Source: an uncultured Acinetobacter sp. (lineage in GTDB: Bacteria; Pseudomonadota; Gammaproteobacteria; Pseudomonadales; Moraxellaceae). From it: a DNA stretch of 64,000 bases. The position numbers were made by a program, and so were the translations under genes. How positions within the stretch are numbered: position 1 is the first letter of the stretch; each line of letters opens with the position of its first letter. Below, in pieces: positions 42,334-51,151 of the stretch. Location: positions 62,001 to 126,000 of the forward strand of contig CAJYTY010000031.1 of NCBI GenBank assembly GCA_913777945.1, written 5' to 3'. The notes under the pieces were generated by a model. It searched no databases. It was not told where the DNA came from and was given only the letters and a program-made list of their open reading frames with translations.

Positions 42334-44670
42334 TTATCCTAACTTTACTGTGTAAGTACCTGCATGTTTAACTTTAATTTGAATTCCCTTATCTGTCTCC
42401 CAACTTAATTCAATTGCATCAATATCTGATTCAATTAATTTTGAGATAGAAACTGGATCTGTTGTCGATTTCTTAGATAAAATTGCTTTGACATATGATG
42501 TGTTTGAACCTGAACCACCCACAGTAATCTCATATAATCCACGACCTTCATGGATCCATAATGGAAATGAGTAGCTAGCATTTGCTTCTAGTGAAACAAT
42601 CGAACGTGCAGAAGATGGTAGTAAATTAGAATCACACTTAAGGTTTAATCCTTTGAATTCCGGAGAGTTCGTACAATTAAAGAATGTGCAATCAATATAT
42701 TTTGCGTTGAACAAATCACTATCGAGGAAGTTTACACTCGTAAATTGACATTTTGTAAATGTTACAAAGCCCTGGTGTCCTTGTTCCGTTAATGAAACTA
42801 ATCCACTTTTATAACCTACTATTGATGATCTCGATATTTCAATTTTACTGAAAGCATGTTGTGTTAATAGCGGTGTATTCGTTCTTTCTGTTGCTTCAAA
42901 TAGAGAAAGGTCTATTCTCGCAATGTGATGATTATTAAAATCTCCTATTATACCAAGCGATCCGGTTACACTCTCATTTGATATTACTAATAAAATTGGA
43001 TTTCCATAGATATTAATTTCTGCACTTTCAGATATTTGTCCATTTGAAATCCCAAGAAAACTTATGTTTGTTCCGATTCCAGAAGTTATAATTTCTGAAC
43101 TAAATCTATCTGCAACACTATGGACAGAATTACCAGGTCGAAATTCTCCACCCGAATATGCACATAAGTCTCTTCTATTTCCTTCAAAGTAATTACCAAG
43201 CGATGCTGTAAATTCAGCACCATCAACATGAATTGCTGTACGCTCTAATTCACTAAAGTTAGTTTTTGGTGACTTGATGTTTATGAAATGACCACCAATA
43301 CTAATATATTTTGATCTATTCCAAACACCTTTTAACTGCGTATCTCGTACTGTACAGCCAATGTCTGTTCCAAGTGAGTATTGATCTAAGCCATGTCCGA
43401 TACCGTTACCGATATAATTCATGCCAAAAAAGTGTGAGTTACTTAATTTATGCTCACCTTCTTGCCACATACATGCATTTAAATTTTCTTTTTCTTCATA
43501 TTTAAGTCCATACAGATTGCAAAATGCCCACTTTGAGTCATCGGCTTGGTCATTATCCGCAAGATCACCCTCATACATGATCATTCCATCTTCACTGACT
43601 GCATATACTGATGAATTTGTGATAACACATTGCTCTGAAAAATCAGCAATAATTAGAGGAGATTTTGAGGTACCGACAGGATATCTGTATTGGAAGTCAA
43701 CTTTTATATTATTGGAAAAAACGTTCTTAGAGTTGCTTAAAACGTATGTCAATTGATCTCCACCAGCAAAACGTAGGTTATCTACATAGCCATTTTTTGC
43801 CCATCTCAGATGAATTTGTCCTTCTTTACTACCTTTCAGCTCACTACCTTCGCCAGAGGGTGTGTTGTCCAAATACATATCTGCAATCTTGAAATGATTA
43901 ATATGATCCAGCCAAATATGACGCATTAACTCATCTCTTTCTGACTGAATATGCGTAGTATCTCCATTTCCAACAATCGAAAATTCTGTGTAATTTTCAA
44001 TTTGTTCACCTAAATCACGATTATATGCCCATGTTTTCGCTTTAAAAAATCCATTAGGTATTTTAATTTTTTTATTTTTTAATGAAATCGGTGGATTGGT
44101 CGTTAAATCAACAACAAGAGTATCAAGTATTCCGGATTCTTTAGTATCGCGTAAAACATTTGTTCCTGAATCGTTTTTATAATTTTCTTGATATAATTCT
44201 TCTTTTACATCTTCAACTTTTTGAATTGTCGCCAACACCACATCTGGATCAATCACAAGTTCAAAATTAGCAGTGTTATCAATCTGCAAAATCATCCGAA
44301 AGGTCATGATACGTGCAGTACCATCTGCTGGATTAGGCTTGTAAGTCGCAGGGTAATTTGAGTATGCAACCAGTACATTACCCGCGTATAAGCCAAGCTC
44401 GCGTATATTAAAGCCACCTACAGCACTTGCAATAATCGCGTCTGCACGAAGCCAGTTCGCATTGTTTGGATCTGGCGCGAGACTATTTAGTTGGGTTCGA
44501 TGTACTTCACGAACCATTGAGGTAAAATTTTCATTTGGAACAGGTAATGAACCACCGCCATCACCGAAGGCCATACTTGTAATGCCAAGTTTGGTGCCAT
44601 TACGAATCGCTTCTGTTAAAAGTTCCAGACCTTTTTTTGTGAAAACTGAATAATAAATTTGTTCTGCCAT
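42334..44670 (-). CDS. Tail fibre/tailspike (gpH N-terminus with beta-helix-like body)
   Basis: Residues 1-155 are the baseplate-attachment region of P2 gpH-type fibres (YYSVFTKKGLELLTEAIRNG; TSMAFGDGGGSLPVP; GFNIRELGLYAGNVLVAYSN). The rest (about 175-700) is Asn/Ser/Ile-rich with short regular strands (HFKIADMYLDNT; GYVDNLRFAGGDQL), the pattern of a right-handed parallel beta-helix as in depolymerase spikes. A C-terminal domain follows. It probably binds and may degrade capsule; enzymatic residues cannot be assigned by eye. Confidence 0.85.
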   Translation of the reverse strand: MAEQIYYSVFTKKGLELLTEAIRNGTKLGITSMAFGDGGGSLPVPNENFTSMVREVHRTQLNSLAPDPNNANWLRADAIIASAVGGFNIRELGLYAGNVLVAYSNYPATYKPNPADGTARIMTFRMILQIDNTANFELVIDPDVVLATIQKVEDVKEELYQENYKNDSGTNVLRDTKESGILDTLVVDLTTNPPISLKNKKIKIPNGFFKAKTWAYNRDLGEQIENYTEFSIVGNGDTTHIQSERDELMRHIWLDHINHFKIADMYLDNTPSGEGSELKGSKEGQIHLRWAKNGYVDNLRFAGGDQLTYVLSNSKNVFSNNIKVDFQYRYPVGTSKSPLIIADFSEQCVITNSSVYAVSEDGMIMYEGDLADNDQADDSKWAFCNLYGLKYEEKENLNACMWQEGEHKLSNSHFFGMNYIGNGIGHGLDQYSLGTDIGCTVRDTQLKGVWNRSKYISIGGHFINIKSPKTNFSELERTAIHVDGAEFTASLGNYFEGNRRDLCAYSGGEFRPGNSVHSVADRFSSEIITSGIGTNISFLGISNGQISESAEINIYGNPILLVISNESVTGSLGIIGDFNNHHIARIDLSLFEATERTNTPLLTQHAFSKIEISRSSIVGYKSGLVSLTEQGHQGFVTFTKCQFTSVNFLDSDLFNAKYIDCTFFNCTNSPEFKGLNLKCDSNLLPSSARSIVSLEANASYSFPLWIHEGRGLYEITVGGSGSNTSYVKAILSKKSTTDPVSISKLIESDIDAIELSWETDKGIQIKVKHAGTYTVKLG

Positions 44671-44672
44671 GT

Positions 44673-45287
44673 TTAAGCTCTCGGATAAATGGTAGTGTCG
44701 TCATGTCCAAAGAAGATAAAAATCGGACAGCAAATTGGGATGAATTGGTTTTGTTTGGGATAGATGGTGACGTCTTCACCGTCGTACATGGCACAAGCGA
44801 TATTGGTATCACCACGCACTGAGACCACATTAACTTCAATGCCTTTGAGTTCACGTGTCAGAGGTTTTGCATCATTCAATAATGCGATCAGGGTGTTGTA
44901 GCCTGATTCACTGAGTTCATTACCTTCGGTATCGATGGTGATTTGAAATGTTCCTGGTGTATTGGTTGGCTGCTCTTGCCACCACTCGGTCACTGATAAC
45001 GAGTATCCAAAGGCTTTGGTAATTTCTTTCAGTGCGGCCACAGTGCCTTTCTTTTGATGAATCTGAAAAGATGCACGAATTTGGGCAATTTTTTCTTTGT
45101 CTGACCAGTTCCGATTCCAACGATCAACACTGTTTTGCCATGCAATGAGTGGAAGAAAATCGTTAGGGGTATTTTTAAGTGTAGTAATTGCACGAATATT
45201 GACGTCTAAGTCCGTGGCTTCAGAAGTCACACTACAAATATTGCGTTCAAGTAGTGTTGAGTTAGGCGGGAGAAGTTTATTCATCAA
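44673..45287 (-). CDS. I: Tail/baseplate protein I
   Basis: The 204-residue protein matches P2 gpI: LLPPNSTLLERNICSVTSEA, then LPLIAWQNSVDRWNRNWSDK and the characteristic IRASFQIHQKKGTVAALKEI. It builds the baseplate wedge with gpJ and attaches the fibre encoded directly downstream. The extended C-terminus (after 150) is unlike P2 and probably adapts to the spike. Confidence 0.9.
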   Translation of the reverse strand: MMNKLLPPNSTLLERNICSVTSEATDLDVNIRAITTLKNTPNDFLPLIAWQNSVDRWNRNWSDKEKIAQIRASFQIHQKKGTVAALKEITKAFGYSLSVTEWWQEQPTNTPGTFQITIDTEGNELSESGYNTLIALLNDAKPLTRELKGIEVNVVSVRGDTNIACAMYDGEDVTIYPKQNQFIPICCPIFIFFGHDDTTIYPRA

Positions 45288-46174
45288 GCTTCTCCAGCAT
45301 TAATGGTAATCTTGGTACAGTGCGCGACTTGAACTTGGCTTACTTCAACATCTGCAGCAGGGCTTGAAATCACAACATGAACAACGCCTGACACATGCAG
45401 CAAGTTGTAAATTTTAGAAAGGTAAATAGACCGGCCAATACGTCGGCTTTCATCTAAATATTTTTTGACTGCTGCGGTGGCTGCTGAAATTAGAGAGTCT
45501 GATTCGGGTAAATTGTTAGTAAATATTGTGGCGGTGAGTTCAAAAGGAATCACATCGACTGATTGAACTGTCAGTCGATCTGCGACGGGTCGACGTACAT
45601 CATCATTTAAATAGCTTTGTACGATTGATAAAAGTGCGTCGGTTGCTGCACCTGTTTCCGTATCATTTTGTAAGATGGTGACTAGTGCTTCGGCTGGTGC
45701 AGGACTGGATGCCTTGGCATCGGCTACACGACCATCGGCACTTAAGGCATGGTATTCGTATGCTGAGGTGGGCCCAGCAACGGATAAGGAGTCAAAAACC
45801 AGAGAGGCGCGATAACGTAAAGCATCATCGGTTTCATACATAGCATCGCTGTCTGCAGTCGCTTCATTAATCAGTAATCGTTTAATGCCATAGTTAGCTA
45901 CGACGGCATCAAGATCGGTCTTTTCAGCAAAAGCTAGTAGTACAGAAAGTGCTGCATTATTGATGCGGTTACGCAGAATGACTTCACGATAGGCATTTTC
46001 TTCTAAAAACTTTGTCAGTGGTTCGCTTTCACGCTGTAAAGTCTGACGAATCTGATCCTGATCATTACTATCAAATAAACTAATCAGTTTTTCTTTACGC
46101 TCAGCAAGAATCGATTCAAAGTCAATTTCTTCAACCATGCTGGGCTTGGTAAGTTGTGAAAAGTCGACGCTCAT
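45284..46174 (-). CDS. J: Baseplate wedge protein J
   Basis: The 296-residue protein is of P2 gpJ type: EEIDFESILAERKEKLISLF at the N-terminus, then REVILRNRINNAALSVLLAF and a central conserved part DALRYRASLVFDSLSVAGPT SAY. It joins gpI and gpW in the baseplate wedge. Overlaps both neighbours by 4 nt. Confidence 0.92.
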   Translation of the reverse strand: MSVDFSQLTKPSMVEEIDFESILAERKEKLISLFDSNDQDQIRQTLQRESEPLTKFLEENAYREVILRNRINNAALSVLLAFAEKTDLDAVVANYGIKRLLINEATADSDAMYETDDALRYRASLVFDSLSVAGPTSAYEYHALSADGRVADAKASSPAPAEALVTILQNDTETGAATDALLSIVQSYLNDDVRRPVADRLTVQSVDVIPFELTATIFTNNLPESDSLISAATAAVKKYLDESRRIGRSIYLSKIYNLLHVSGVVHVVISSPAADVEVSQVQVAHCTKITINAGEA

Positions 46175-46515
46175 ATTGAAGATCCCATTTGCAGCGGAAT
46201 AGATAATTTTTTATTGTCGGAAGTACCAATAATCCGAGCGTCTAAATCGACCTGAAACTTACCGTTTTCAACAAGCGTAAACTTGGCACTACTTAAGCTG
46301 ACGCGATTCTCCCAAGTTAGAATGGCTGTTGCGCTTGCTGCCATAACTTGTAATCTCACAGCATCATTAAAAGGCTGATCAAGCAGCTTAAAAATCATGG
46401 ACCCATACTCACGACGCATGACACGGCTTCCAATCGGTGTCGTTAAAATGTCTTGAATCGATTGCTTAATACTTTGAAATAATTCGATGGACTGGCCATT
46501 TTCGCGTGACATCAT
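46171..46515 (-). CDS. W: Baseplate wedge protein W (gp25-like lysozyme fold)
   Basis: The 114-residue product shows the gpW/gp25 pattern: SIKQSIQDILTTPIGSRVMR, then REYGSMIFKLLDQPFND and a C-terminal strand region. T4 gp25 homologues start sheath assembly. Position between V and J, with 4-nt overlaps on both sides, is as in P2. Confidence 0.92.
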   Translation of the reverse strand: MMSRENGQSIELFQSIKQSIQDILTTPIGSRVMRREYGSMIFKLLDQPFNDAVRLQVMAASATAILTWENRVSLSSAKFTLVENGKFQVDLDARIIGTSDNKKLSIPLQMGSSI

Positions 46516-47177
46516 GGCGTTGGTACTCCGGACAGGTCTGAACCTGACTTGACGTCTTTGGTTTTATGGAATTTAAGGCTGATATCACCGGCTTTCACGT
46601 CACCCGCTGTACTAAAATCACCAGATGAATAACTTGAGCCTTGTACAAGTTGACTACCACCGACTGTGTTATTGCCAGTCATTGCGGTACTACCATCAAT
46701 TTGAACGTTACCAACGTTGGTCTGGTCGCCATTCACAAACAGTTTGCCGTTAATCGTAGTATCTGCATTTACAGTAAGACCACCAGGCGCGGTTAAAATT
46801 GCGGTGGCATTTGCAGGTAAAATTGCTTGTAGGCTATGGTTTTTAGTGTCGTAGCTGATAACTGCACCGTCTTCAAATAAGCGTAATTTGATATCTGGAT
46901 CTTGGGACGGGGTAGGGAAATTTTCATTATTAAGGCCCACAACGACGATACCCAAGGCAAGTTCACCCGCAGGGCTAAATACCACGCACTCTTCTTTGAT
47001 ACTGGGTAAATCATGAGTTGAATCTTTACCGGCTCTTAAATTCAGTACGCGTAATTCATCTGTCACGATATCGCCAAGATCGACAGTGACCGTATGAAAA
47101 GGTTTAGATGGGGTAACCGTCTTGATACGTCCGAGCCGGATTACATTTTCAAGACGTCGATTCATTTCTGCATTCAT
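46512..47177 (-). CDS. V: Baseplate spike protein V
   Basis: The 221-residue protein has the gpV N-terminal OB-fold (ENVIRLGRIKTVTPSKPFHT) and a C-terminal beta-helix-type spike (NADTTINGKLFVNGDQTNVG) made of repeated short strands. It ends with SGSDLSGVPTP, the iron-binding-tip-like region being less clear than in P2. It pierces the outer membrane. First gene of the V-W-J-I-spike operon, behind the dyad at 47222. Confidence 0.9.
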   Translation of the reverse strand: MNAEMNRRLENVIRLGRIKTVTPSKPFHTVTVDLGDIVTDELRVLNLRAGKDSTHDLPSIKEECVVFSPAGELALGIVVVGLNNENFPTPSQDPDIKLRLFEDGAVISYDTKNHSLQAILPANATAILTAPGGLTVNADTTINGKLFVNGDQTNVGNVQIDGSTAMTGNNTVGGSQLVQGSSYSSGDFSTAGDVKAGDISLKFHKTKDVKSGSDLSGVPTP

Positions 47178-47221
47178 GCGCTTACTTTGCGCGAGAGCAA
47201 ATCAGACTGCATCAATCTCGA

Positions 47222-47244
47222 TTTGTAAGAGGGGATGCTACAAA
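47222..47244 (-). promoter_or_regulatory. Late-operon dyad 2 (candidate Ogr site)
   Basis: TTTGTA (47222-47227) and TACAAA (47239-47244) enclose AGAGGGGATGC, the same core as the other three copies. It is 45-67 bp upstream of gene V on the minus strand, a spacing that fits an activator site in front of the V operon promoter. Confidence 0.72.
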
Positions 47245-47256
47245 CAAAAAGGCTTT

Positions 47257-47703
47257 TTATTTCAATTTATCGAAATGATCTAAAACAGAATCTTTGATCA
47301 TTTTTATATCTGACTCACTGAAGCCGAGTAATTCACGTTTTGGGTAGGTAATGAAAGGGCCATTTTTGGCCACACGTCCTCGCAAACCTTCTTGATGGAT
47401 CTTGGCAACAAATACAGCGCTACTTAAAAAGCCGACACTTACTTTTTCAGCGTTGGAGAAATTCCTTAAATATTTTAAGGATCTTAATTTGGTAAACATT
47501 TTTCGGCGTACTTTTTTACCATCCCTTAAACGTCTAGGAGTATAGGCAGATCCATCTGGGTTGGTCTGGCCAGAAATACGTTGCTGCTGATTACGTCTTA
47601 AATCTTTACCAATTTTTTTGTTCAGCTTTGTCATTTCAGATGAGCTGAGTTGCTGAACAAGCGGATTTAGAAATTTGACCAGATCATCGAGATTATCTTG
47701 CAT
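47257..47703 (-). CDS. S: Tail completion protein S
   Basis: The 148-residue basic protein matches the P2 gpS/virion morphogenesis family: DLVKFLNPLVQQLSSSEMTK, then KDLRRNQQQRISGQTNPDGS and YTPRRLRDGKKVRRKMFTKL. It completes the tail for head joining. Overlap with R is absent, with a 3-nt gap. Confidence 0.9.
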   Translation of the reverse strand: MQDNLDDLVKFLNPLVQQLSSSEMTKLNKKIGKDLRRNQQQRISGQTNPDGSAYTPRRLRDGKKVRRKMFTKLRSLKYLRNFSNAEKVSVGFLSSAVFVAKIHQEGLRGRVAKNGPFITYPKRELLGFSESDIKMIKDSVLDHFDKLK

Positions 47704-47706
47704 GGC

Positions 47707-48234
47707 TTACCTCTTGTTGAATAAAGGCATTTCAATGCTGACAGAATTTTGAGGCTCTGCACTGGTCCAGGCTGCCAGAATATTTCCATGATCATCAATC
47801 AGCTCACATGGAGTAGCGGGCAGAGCTGCTGTCAACTGTGGCTCTTCTGGGTAGCTAAAACTAAATGAGCCATCTTGATTCTTGGTCAGAATGACGCGTT
47901 CAGTCAGTTCAACTTCGAACAATACATCGACTTTATCGTTATCCAAGATCTCGGCTTCAAACTTGACCGCATTTTTATTTTTTTCAAGATTGGCCATCAA
48001 TTCAGACTGGTGAACGCGTAACCACTGAAACAATAAGAAAGCAATCAGATCAGGATCACCAGAGAAATCCTGAATCAGAAAACGAACTGGACAAATACTT
48101 TCCATACTGTATCCAGTCGCTAAGGTTGAACGGTAGCTACCAGATTCAATCAAGATACTCAGCTTATCCGGATTGTCTTTCAGGAACTGAATATTTTGAA
48201 CCAGATAGTCTCTCAAGCTAATTGGCTTTTTCAT
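47707..48234 (-). CDS. R: Tail completion protein R
   Basis: The 175-residue protein corresponds to P2 gpR: SLRDYLVQNIQFLKDNPDKL at the start, then PVRFLIQDFSGDPDLIAFLL and FQWLRVHQSELM. The C-terminal half is beta-rich. It follows the endolysin gene with 4-nt overlap, the normal lysis-to-tail transition in P2. Confidence 0.88.
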   Translation of the reverse strand: MKKPISLRDYLVQNIQFLKDNPDKLSILIESGSYRSTLATGYSMESICPVRFLIQDFSGDPDLIAFLLFQWLRVHQSELMANLEKNKNAVKFEAEILDNDKVDVLFEVELTERVILTKNQDGSFSFSYPEEPQLTAALPATPCELIDDHGNILAAWTSAEPQNSVSIEMPLFNKR

Positions 48235-49085
48235 GCAGCTTTATTTCCATAGTTTGGATCAAGGCGATTCATCACACGTAGAAACTTGGTGTCATAGCCG
48301 AGCTTTTTGTAGTTTTTGCCGTTGTACAGGCTAAACACCGCATGCCAGTTTTCAGCACGTAAGGCATCAAGTAAGGATATTTTTTTGTCATCCACTACAC
48401 CGGCTTTAGTTTCACAGTAGCGTAGAAAGCTTTCAAATTGCAGCGATTCACTCAGGTATTGATGCTCAACAAATTCTTGAACTGAAGAATAGCCGAGAGC
48501 TTTCCAGTTTTCGCCCATCAACTGAAAACGGCCCCAACTGGCAGATTGGAATGCACACTCTTCATCGATTTGTTTGGCCAATGCGAGTCGGGTGTATTCA
48601 GCTGCATTACCATGGTATCCGCCTGTTTGAGTGTTCACGACATTCGGATATTTGGCCATCATCTGATTTGCAAAAGCTTTTCCGCGTTTTTCTACCAAGT
48701 AAAAATACATGCGATGACGCTCAAATAAAATCTTTGGTCGGCCGTCAGGTAAGTAGCCCTGACCAAGCGTTTCGACTTCAGCGATTGCACGGATAACAGT
48801 TTCTGAAATACCCAGACGCTTTGCGCCAGCAATTAAGTCGAAATCTTTTAACGCCTTGGATACATCGACACCTTGCAAGGCTTTTAACGTGGTTTCACCC
48901 ACAATACCATCGACTTTAATGCCAGATTTTTTCTGAAACTGGATGACGGCAAACTCGGTGCTCTCACCAAAATCACCATCGATAGATAAAGGCTTGTTAC
49001 TTTTACCTTTAATTCCATTTTTGATCAGTAATTGCTGGAGGCGAGTGACGTCTGTTCCCTTTGAACCGAATTTCAATAATTTCAT
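48231..49085 (-). CDS. Endolysin: PG-binding domain plus N-acetylmuramidase (DUF3380)
   Basis: The 284-residue enzyme has an N-terminal peptidoglycan-binding domain (residues 1-70; TDVTRLQQLLIKNGIKG, DGDFGESTEFAVIQFQKKSG) and a C-terminal N-acetylmuramidase domain (RAIAEVETLGQGYLPDGRPK, ILFERHRMYFYL, SWGRFQLMGENW) with the likely catalytic Glu in AEVE. It has no signal peptide, so export depends on the holin genes upstream. This modular type differs from P2 gpK. Confidence 0.92.
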   Translation of the reverse strand: MKLLKFGSKGTDVTRLQQLLIKNGIKGKSNKPLSIDGDFGESTEFAVIQFQKKSGIKVDGIVGETTLKALQGVDVSKALKDFDLIAGAKRLGISETVIRAIAEVETLGQGYLPDGRPKILFERHRMYFYLVEKRGKAFANQMMAKYPNVVNTQTGGYHGNAAEYTRLALAKQIDEECAFQSASWGRFQLMGENWKALGYSSVQEFVEHQYLSESLQFESFLRYCETKAGVVDDKKISLLDALRAENWHAVFSLYNGKNYKKLGYDTKFLRVMNRLDPNYGNKAA

Positions 49086-49354
49086 GATTCGCTCCAGATC
49101 AGTTTGGCCACATTTCCTTTAGACCTATAAATGATGATGGTGAGTAATACAGCAAATATCGCATCCCATAGCGTCACCGGATCTTTAAAGAAGAGGATAT
49201 GGACGGCTTGTCCCATAAATGACGCAATGAGCAATGTGGCTAAGAATGAATAACCACGATGAAAATCTGTGTCATTTCGATTGAAGCAAACAATGCGAAT
49301 GCCACAGAGCATATACGCAATAACAGCGATCAACTGGAATAGAAATTCAATCAT
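49082..49354 (-). CDS. Three-segment putative holin, 90 aa
   Basis: ATG 49354 follows GGAGGATCATC and is preferred over the frame's earlier start. The protein has three hydrophobic segments (FLFQLIAVIAYMLCGI; SFLATLLIASFMGQAVHILF; LWDAIFAVLLTIIIY) and a short charged C-terminus. It lies between a second holin-like gene and the endolysin, overlapping both by 4 nt, so it is probably the holin or antiholin. Confidence 0.75.
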   Translation of the reverse strand: MIEFLFQLIAVIAYMLCGIRIVCFNRNDTDFHRGYSFLATLLIASFMGQAVHILFFKDPVTLWDAIFAVLLTIIIYRSKGNVAKLIWSES

Positions 49355-49704
49355 GATGATCCTCCTCGAAAGGCTTTCCAAAGGTCTGAAAGCTTGCTGG
49401 CTTTTACCCAGTCCACAGCCTTGATCAAAATAAATAAAGAAAATGTCGATGTAATCAGTGCTGCCGTCGCATCACTGGTAATGAAAGTCCGACTGGTAAT
49501 TTCAGGGGCGAGCAGATAACCAATTCCGGTCGAAAGCAGCATGGTGCGTAGGCGTGAAAGGGCGGTCAGATTTTTTTCATAAGTTGCAATGAATGCAGCT
49601 CCGAGTACTGCTCCTAAAAGTGCGTTACCATTGATGAATGGCAGTAGTGATACAGCACTTAATGTCAGTGTTGAAAGACTAGTGGTAGTCGTTGGTTCAG
49701 GCAT
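49351..49704 (-). CDS. Holin-like membrane protein, 117 aa
   Basis: ATG 49704 (MPEPTTTTSLSTLTL) is chosen; the upstream extension of the frame overlaps gene X. Hydrophobic segments at about 15-50 and 80-100 and a cytoplasmic C-terminus (VDWVKASKLSDLWKAFRGG) fit a phage holin family found in P2-like phages of this group. It is coupled to the next gene by ATGA. Confidence 0.75.
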   Translation of the reverse strand: MPEPTTTTSLSTLTLSAVSLLPFINGNALLGAVLGAAFIATYEKNLTALSRLRTMLLSTGIGYLLAPEITSRTFITSDATAALITSTFSLFILIKAVDWVKASKLSDLWKAFRGGSS

Positions 49705-49705
49705 A

Positions 49706-49915
49706 TCAGTCCCATAAATTAATTGTTTCAGTGACCTGTTCCTGTGAAACTTCAGGCAGGATGATGTGTGTCCCCAGCTCAAGAATAGGCCCTTGATCAG
49801 ATAAGCCCGGATTTGCATTTAAAACCGCTTCAACAACACCAGATGTTCTGCCGTAATAGCGCCAGCAAATGAGATCGATTGTGTCGCCCTGAACAGCCGT
49901 TACGGTTTTGCTCAT
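49706..49915 (-). CDS. X: Tail protein X
   Basis: The 69-residue protein is a P2 gpX-type, LysM-like tail protein: TAVQGDTIDLICWRYYGRTS followed by VVEAVLNANPGLSDQGPILE and a C-terminal strand. It associates with the tail/baseplate. Located between L and the holins as in P2, overlapping L by 4 nt. Confidence 0.92.
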   Translation of the reverse strand: MSKTVTAVQGDTIDLICWRYYGRTSGVVEAVLNANPGLSDQGPILELGTHIILPEVSQEQVTETINLWD

Positions 49916-50364
49916 ATCAAATCCACCGTACAGCGAGATTGACCTAGCAGATCGCGAATGGCCCAGCGCAAATTTCGGCGGTGATCATCCACAGTCGGTT
50001 CAAGTTCTTGGCCACGTTTTTGACCATCACCAGTGCTGTCATAAGCACGGTATTTTTCGTTGATATCGGCAGCTACGGCACTGTGAATCGCTCGCTCATA
50101 CAAAATTTGTGTATTTGCCTTACCGCCAATCTGGCCAGTGGCCAAGTCATTCAGGGAGCTTGCTTTAGTCTTTAGCGTGCGTAACTGATGATTAATTTCG
50201 AGCATTGCAGCGGTGATCGAATCGGTTAAGCGCTGATTCGTCACGCTGCCATCGAATCTGACTTTTTGCCTGACGTCTTCTAGCGCGACATCTGGAAAAA
50301 ACGGATCATTCGAGATGACTTCAGAAGATGTGCTTTGAGGGACATTAAAGCTAAAACCAGTCAT
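49912..50364 (-). CDS. L: Head completion protein L
   Basis: The 150-residue protein matches P2 gpL: PFFPDVALEDVRQKVRFDGS, then VTNQRLTDSITAAMLEINHQ and C-terminal DHRRNLRWAIRDLLGQSRCT. It closes the filled head. Between it and M (50365-50460) an inverted repeat GGTCGG/CCGACC may act as an attenuator. Confidence 0.9.
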   Translation of the reverse strand: MTGFSFNVPQSTSSEVISNDPFFPDVALEDVRQKVRFDGSVTNQRLTDSITAAMLEINHQLRTLKTKASSLNDLATGQIGGKANTQILYERAIHSAVAADINEKYRAYDSTGDGQKRGQELEPTVDDHRRNLRWAIRDLLGQSRCTVDLI

Positions 50365-50460
50365 TGTTATATCCTAGGTGGTCGGTGGATGATGGTTCAG
50401 AACAACAACTTAAAAGTTGTGTCATCCCCATCATGCCGACCAGGTGCAGGGGGCACAGGG

Positions 50461-51144
50461 TTAAGAGGAAGGTGTAGACGCTTTTTCCTCTTGTTGTTTG
50501 GTCAGTAACTTTTCGGCTCGTTCAAGATCCTGCTTACAGCCAACATTGTCTTTTTTAGCGATCGCTTTTTTCATGTATTCAATCGCAGGTGGAAAGTCAT
50601 TTTGCGCTAAAAACAGTTTCCCAATTGCGCAGTACAATTTGGCTCGGATTGGATCATGCAGATCGAAACCTTCGGTCATTTGCTCGGCACAAAGCAGTGT
50701 GTTCAAGTCAAAAGTTTCATTTGCCTTGATTTTGGATAAGGCCGCATTGGCAATTTCTTCTGCCACAATACTTGGCGTGTCTCGGCTAAACGAATCCGGC
50801 ATGTCTAGGCCATGATCGAGTGCAAATTTTGCGATTTCCAAGCCTTGTTCAAACCAGCCAGCATCTAGACACCAGAGCATAATAGTTGTGACAATTTCGT
50901 CCTCAACTTTGGTATTGGCAGCAATAACACCATTTACATAGGCCAGATATTTAGGGATCAGATTGGCTTTGGCCAACGCCTTGGATTGATCAGACTTGAT
51001 ATTGGATAACAGTGATTTATCGTTTTTTAGCTCAAGTAGCTGCAACTGATAAATCGAAGCATCGGTACGACTGCCACCAAACTCATCGGCTTTGGCTGCT
51101 TGTTCAGCCAAAACGCGAAGGCGGTGATTACGTGCATGTCCCAT
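50461..51144 (-). CDS. M: Terminase small subunit M
   Basis: The 227-residue protein corresponds to P2 gpM: RNHRLRVLAEQAAKADEFGG at the N-terminus and helical repeats ending in GCKQDLERAEKLLTKQQEE. The C-terminal part resembles tetratricopeptide-like helices (KLYCAIGKLFLAQNDFPPAI). It recognises cos and works with gpP. It overlaps neither N nor L. Confidence 0.9.
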   Translation of the reverse strand: MGHARNHRLRVLAEQAAKADEFGGSRTDASIYQLQLLELKNDKSLLSNIKSDQSKALAKANLIPKYLAYVNGVIAANTKVEDEIVTTIMLWCLDAGWFEQGLEIAKFALDHGLDMPDSFSRDTPSIVAEEIANAALSKIKANETFDLNTLLCAEQMTEGFDLHDPIRAKLYCAIGKLFLAQNDFPPAIEYMKKAIAKKDNVGCKQDLERAEKLLTKQQEEKASTPSS

Positions 51145-51151
51145 AAGTCAC

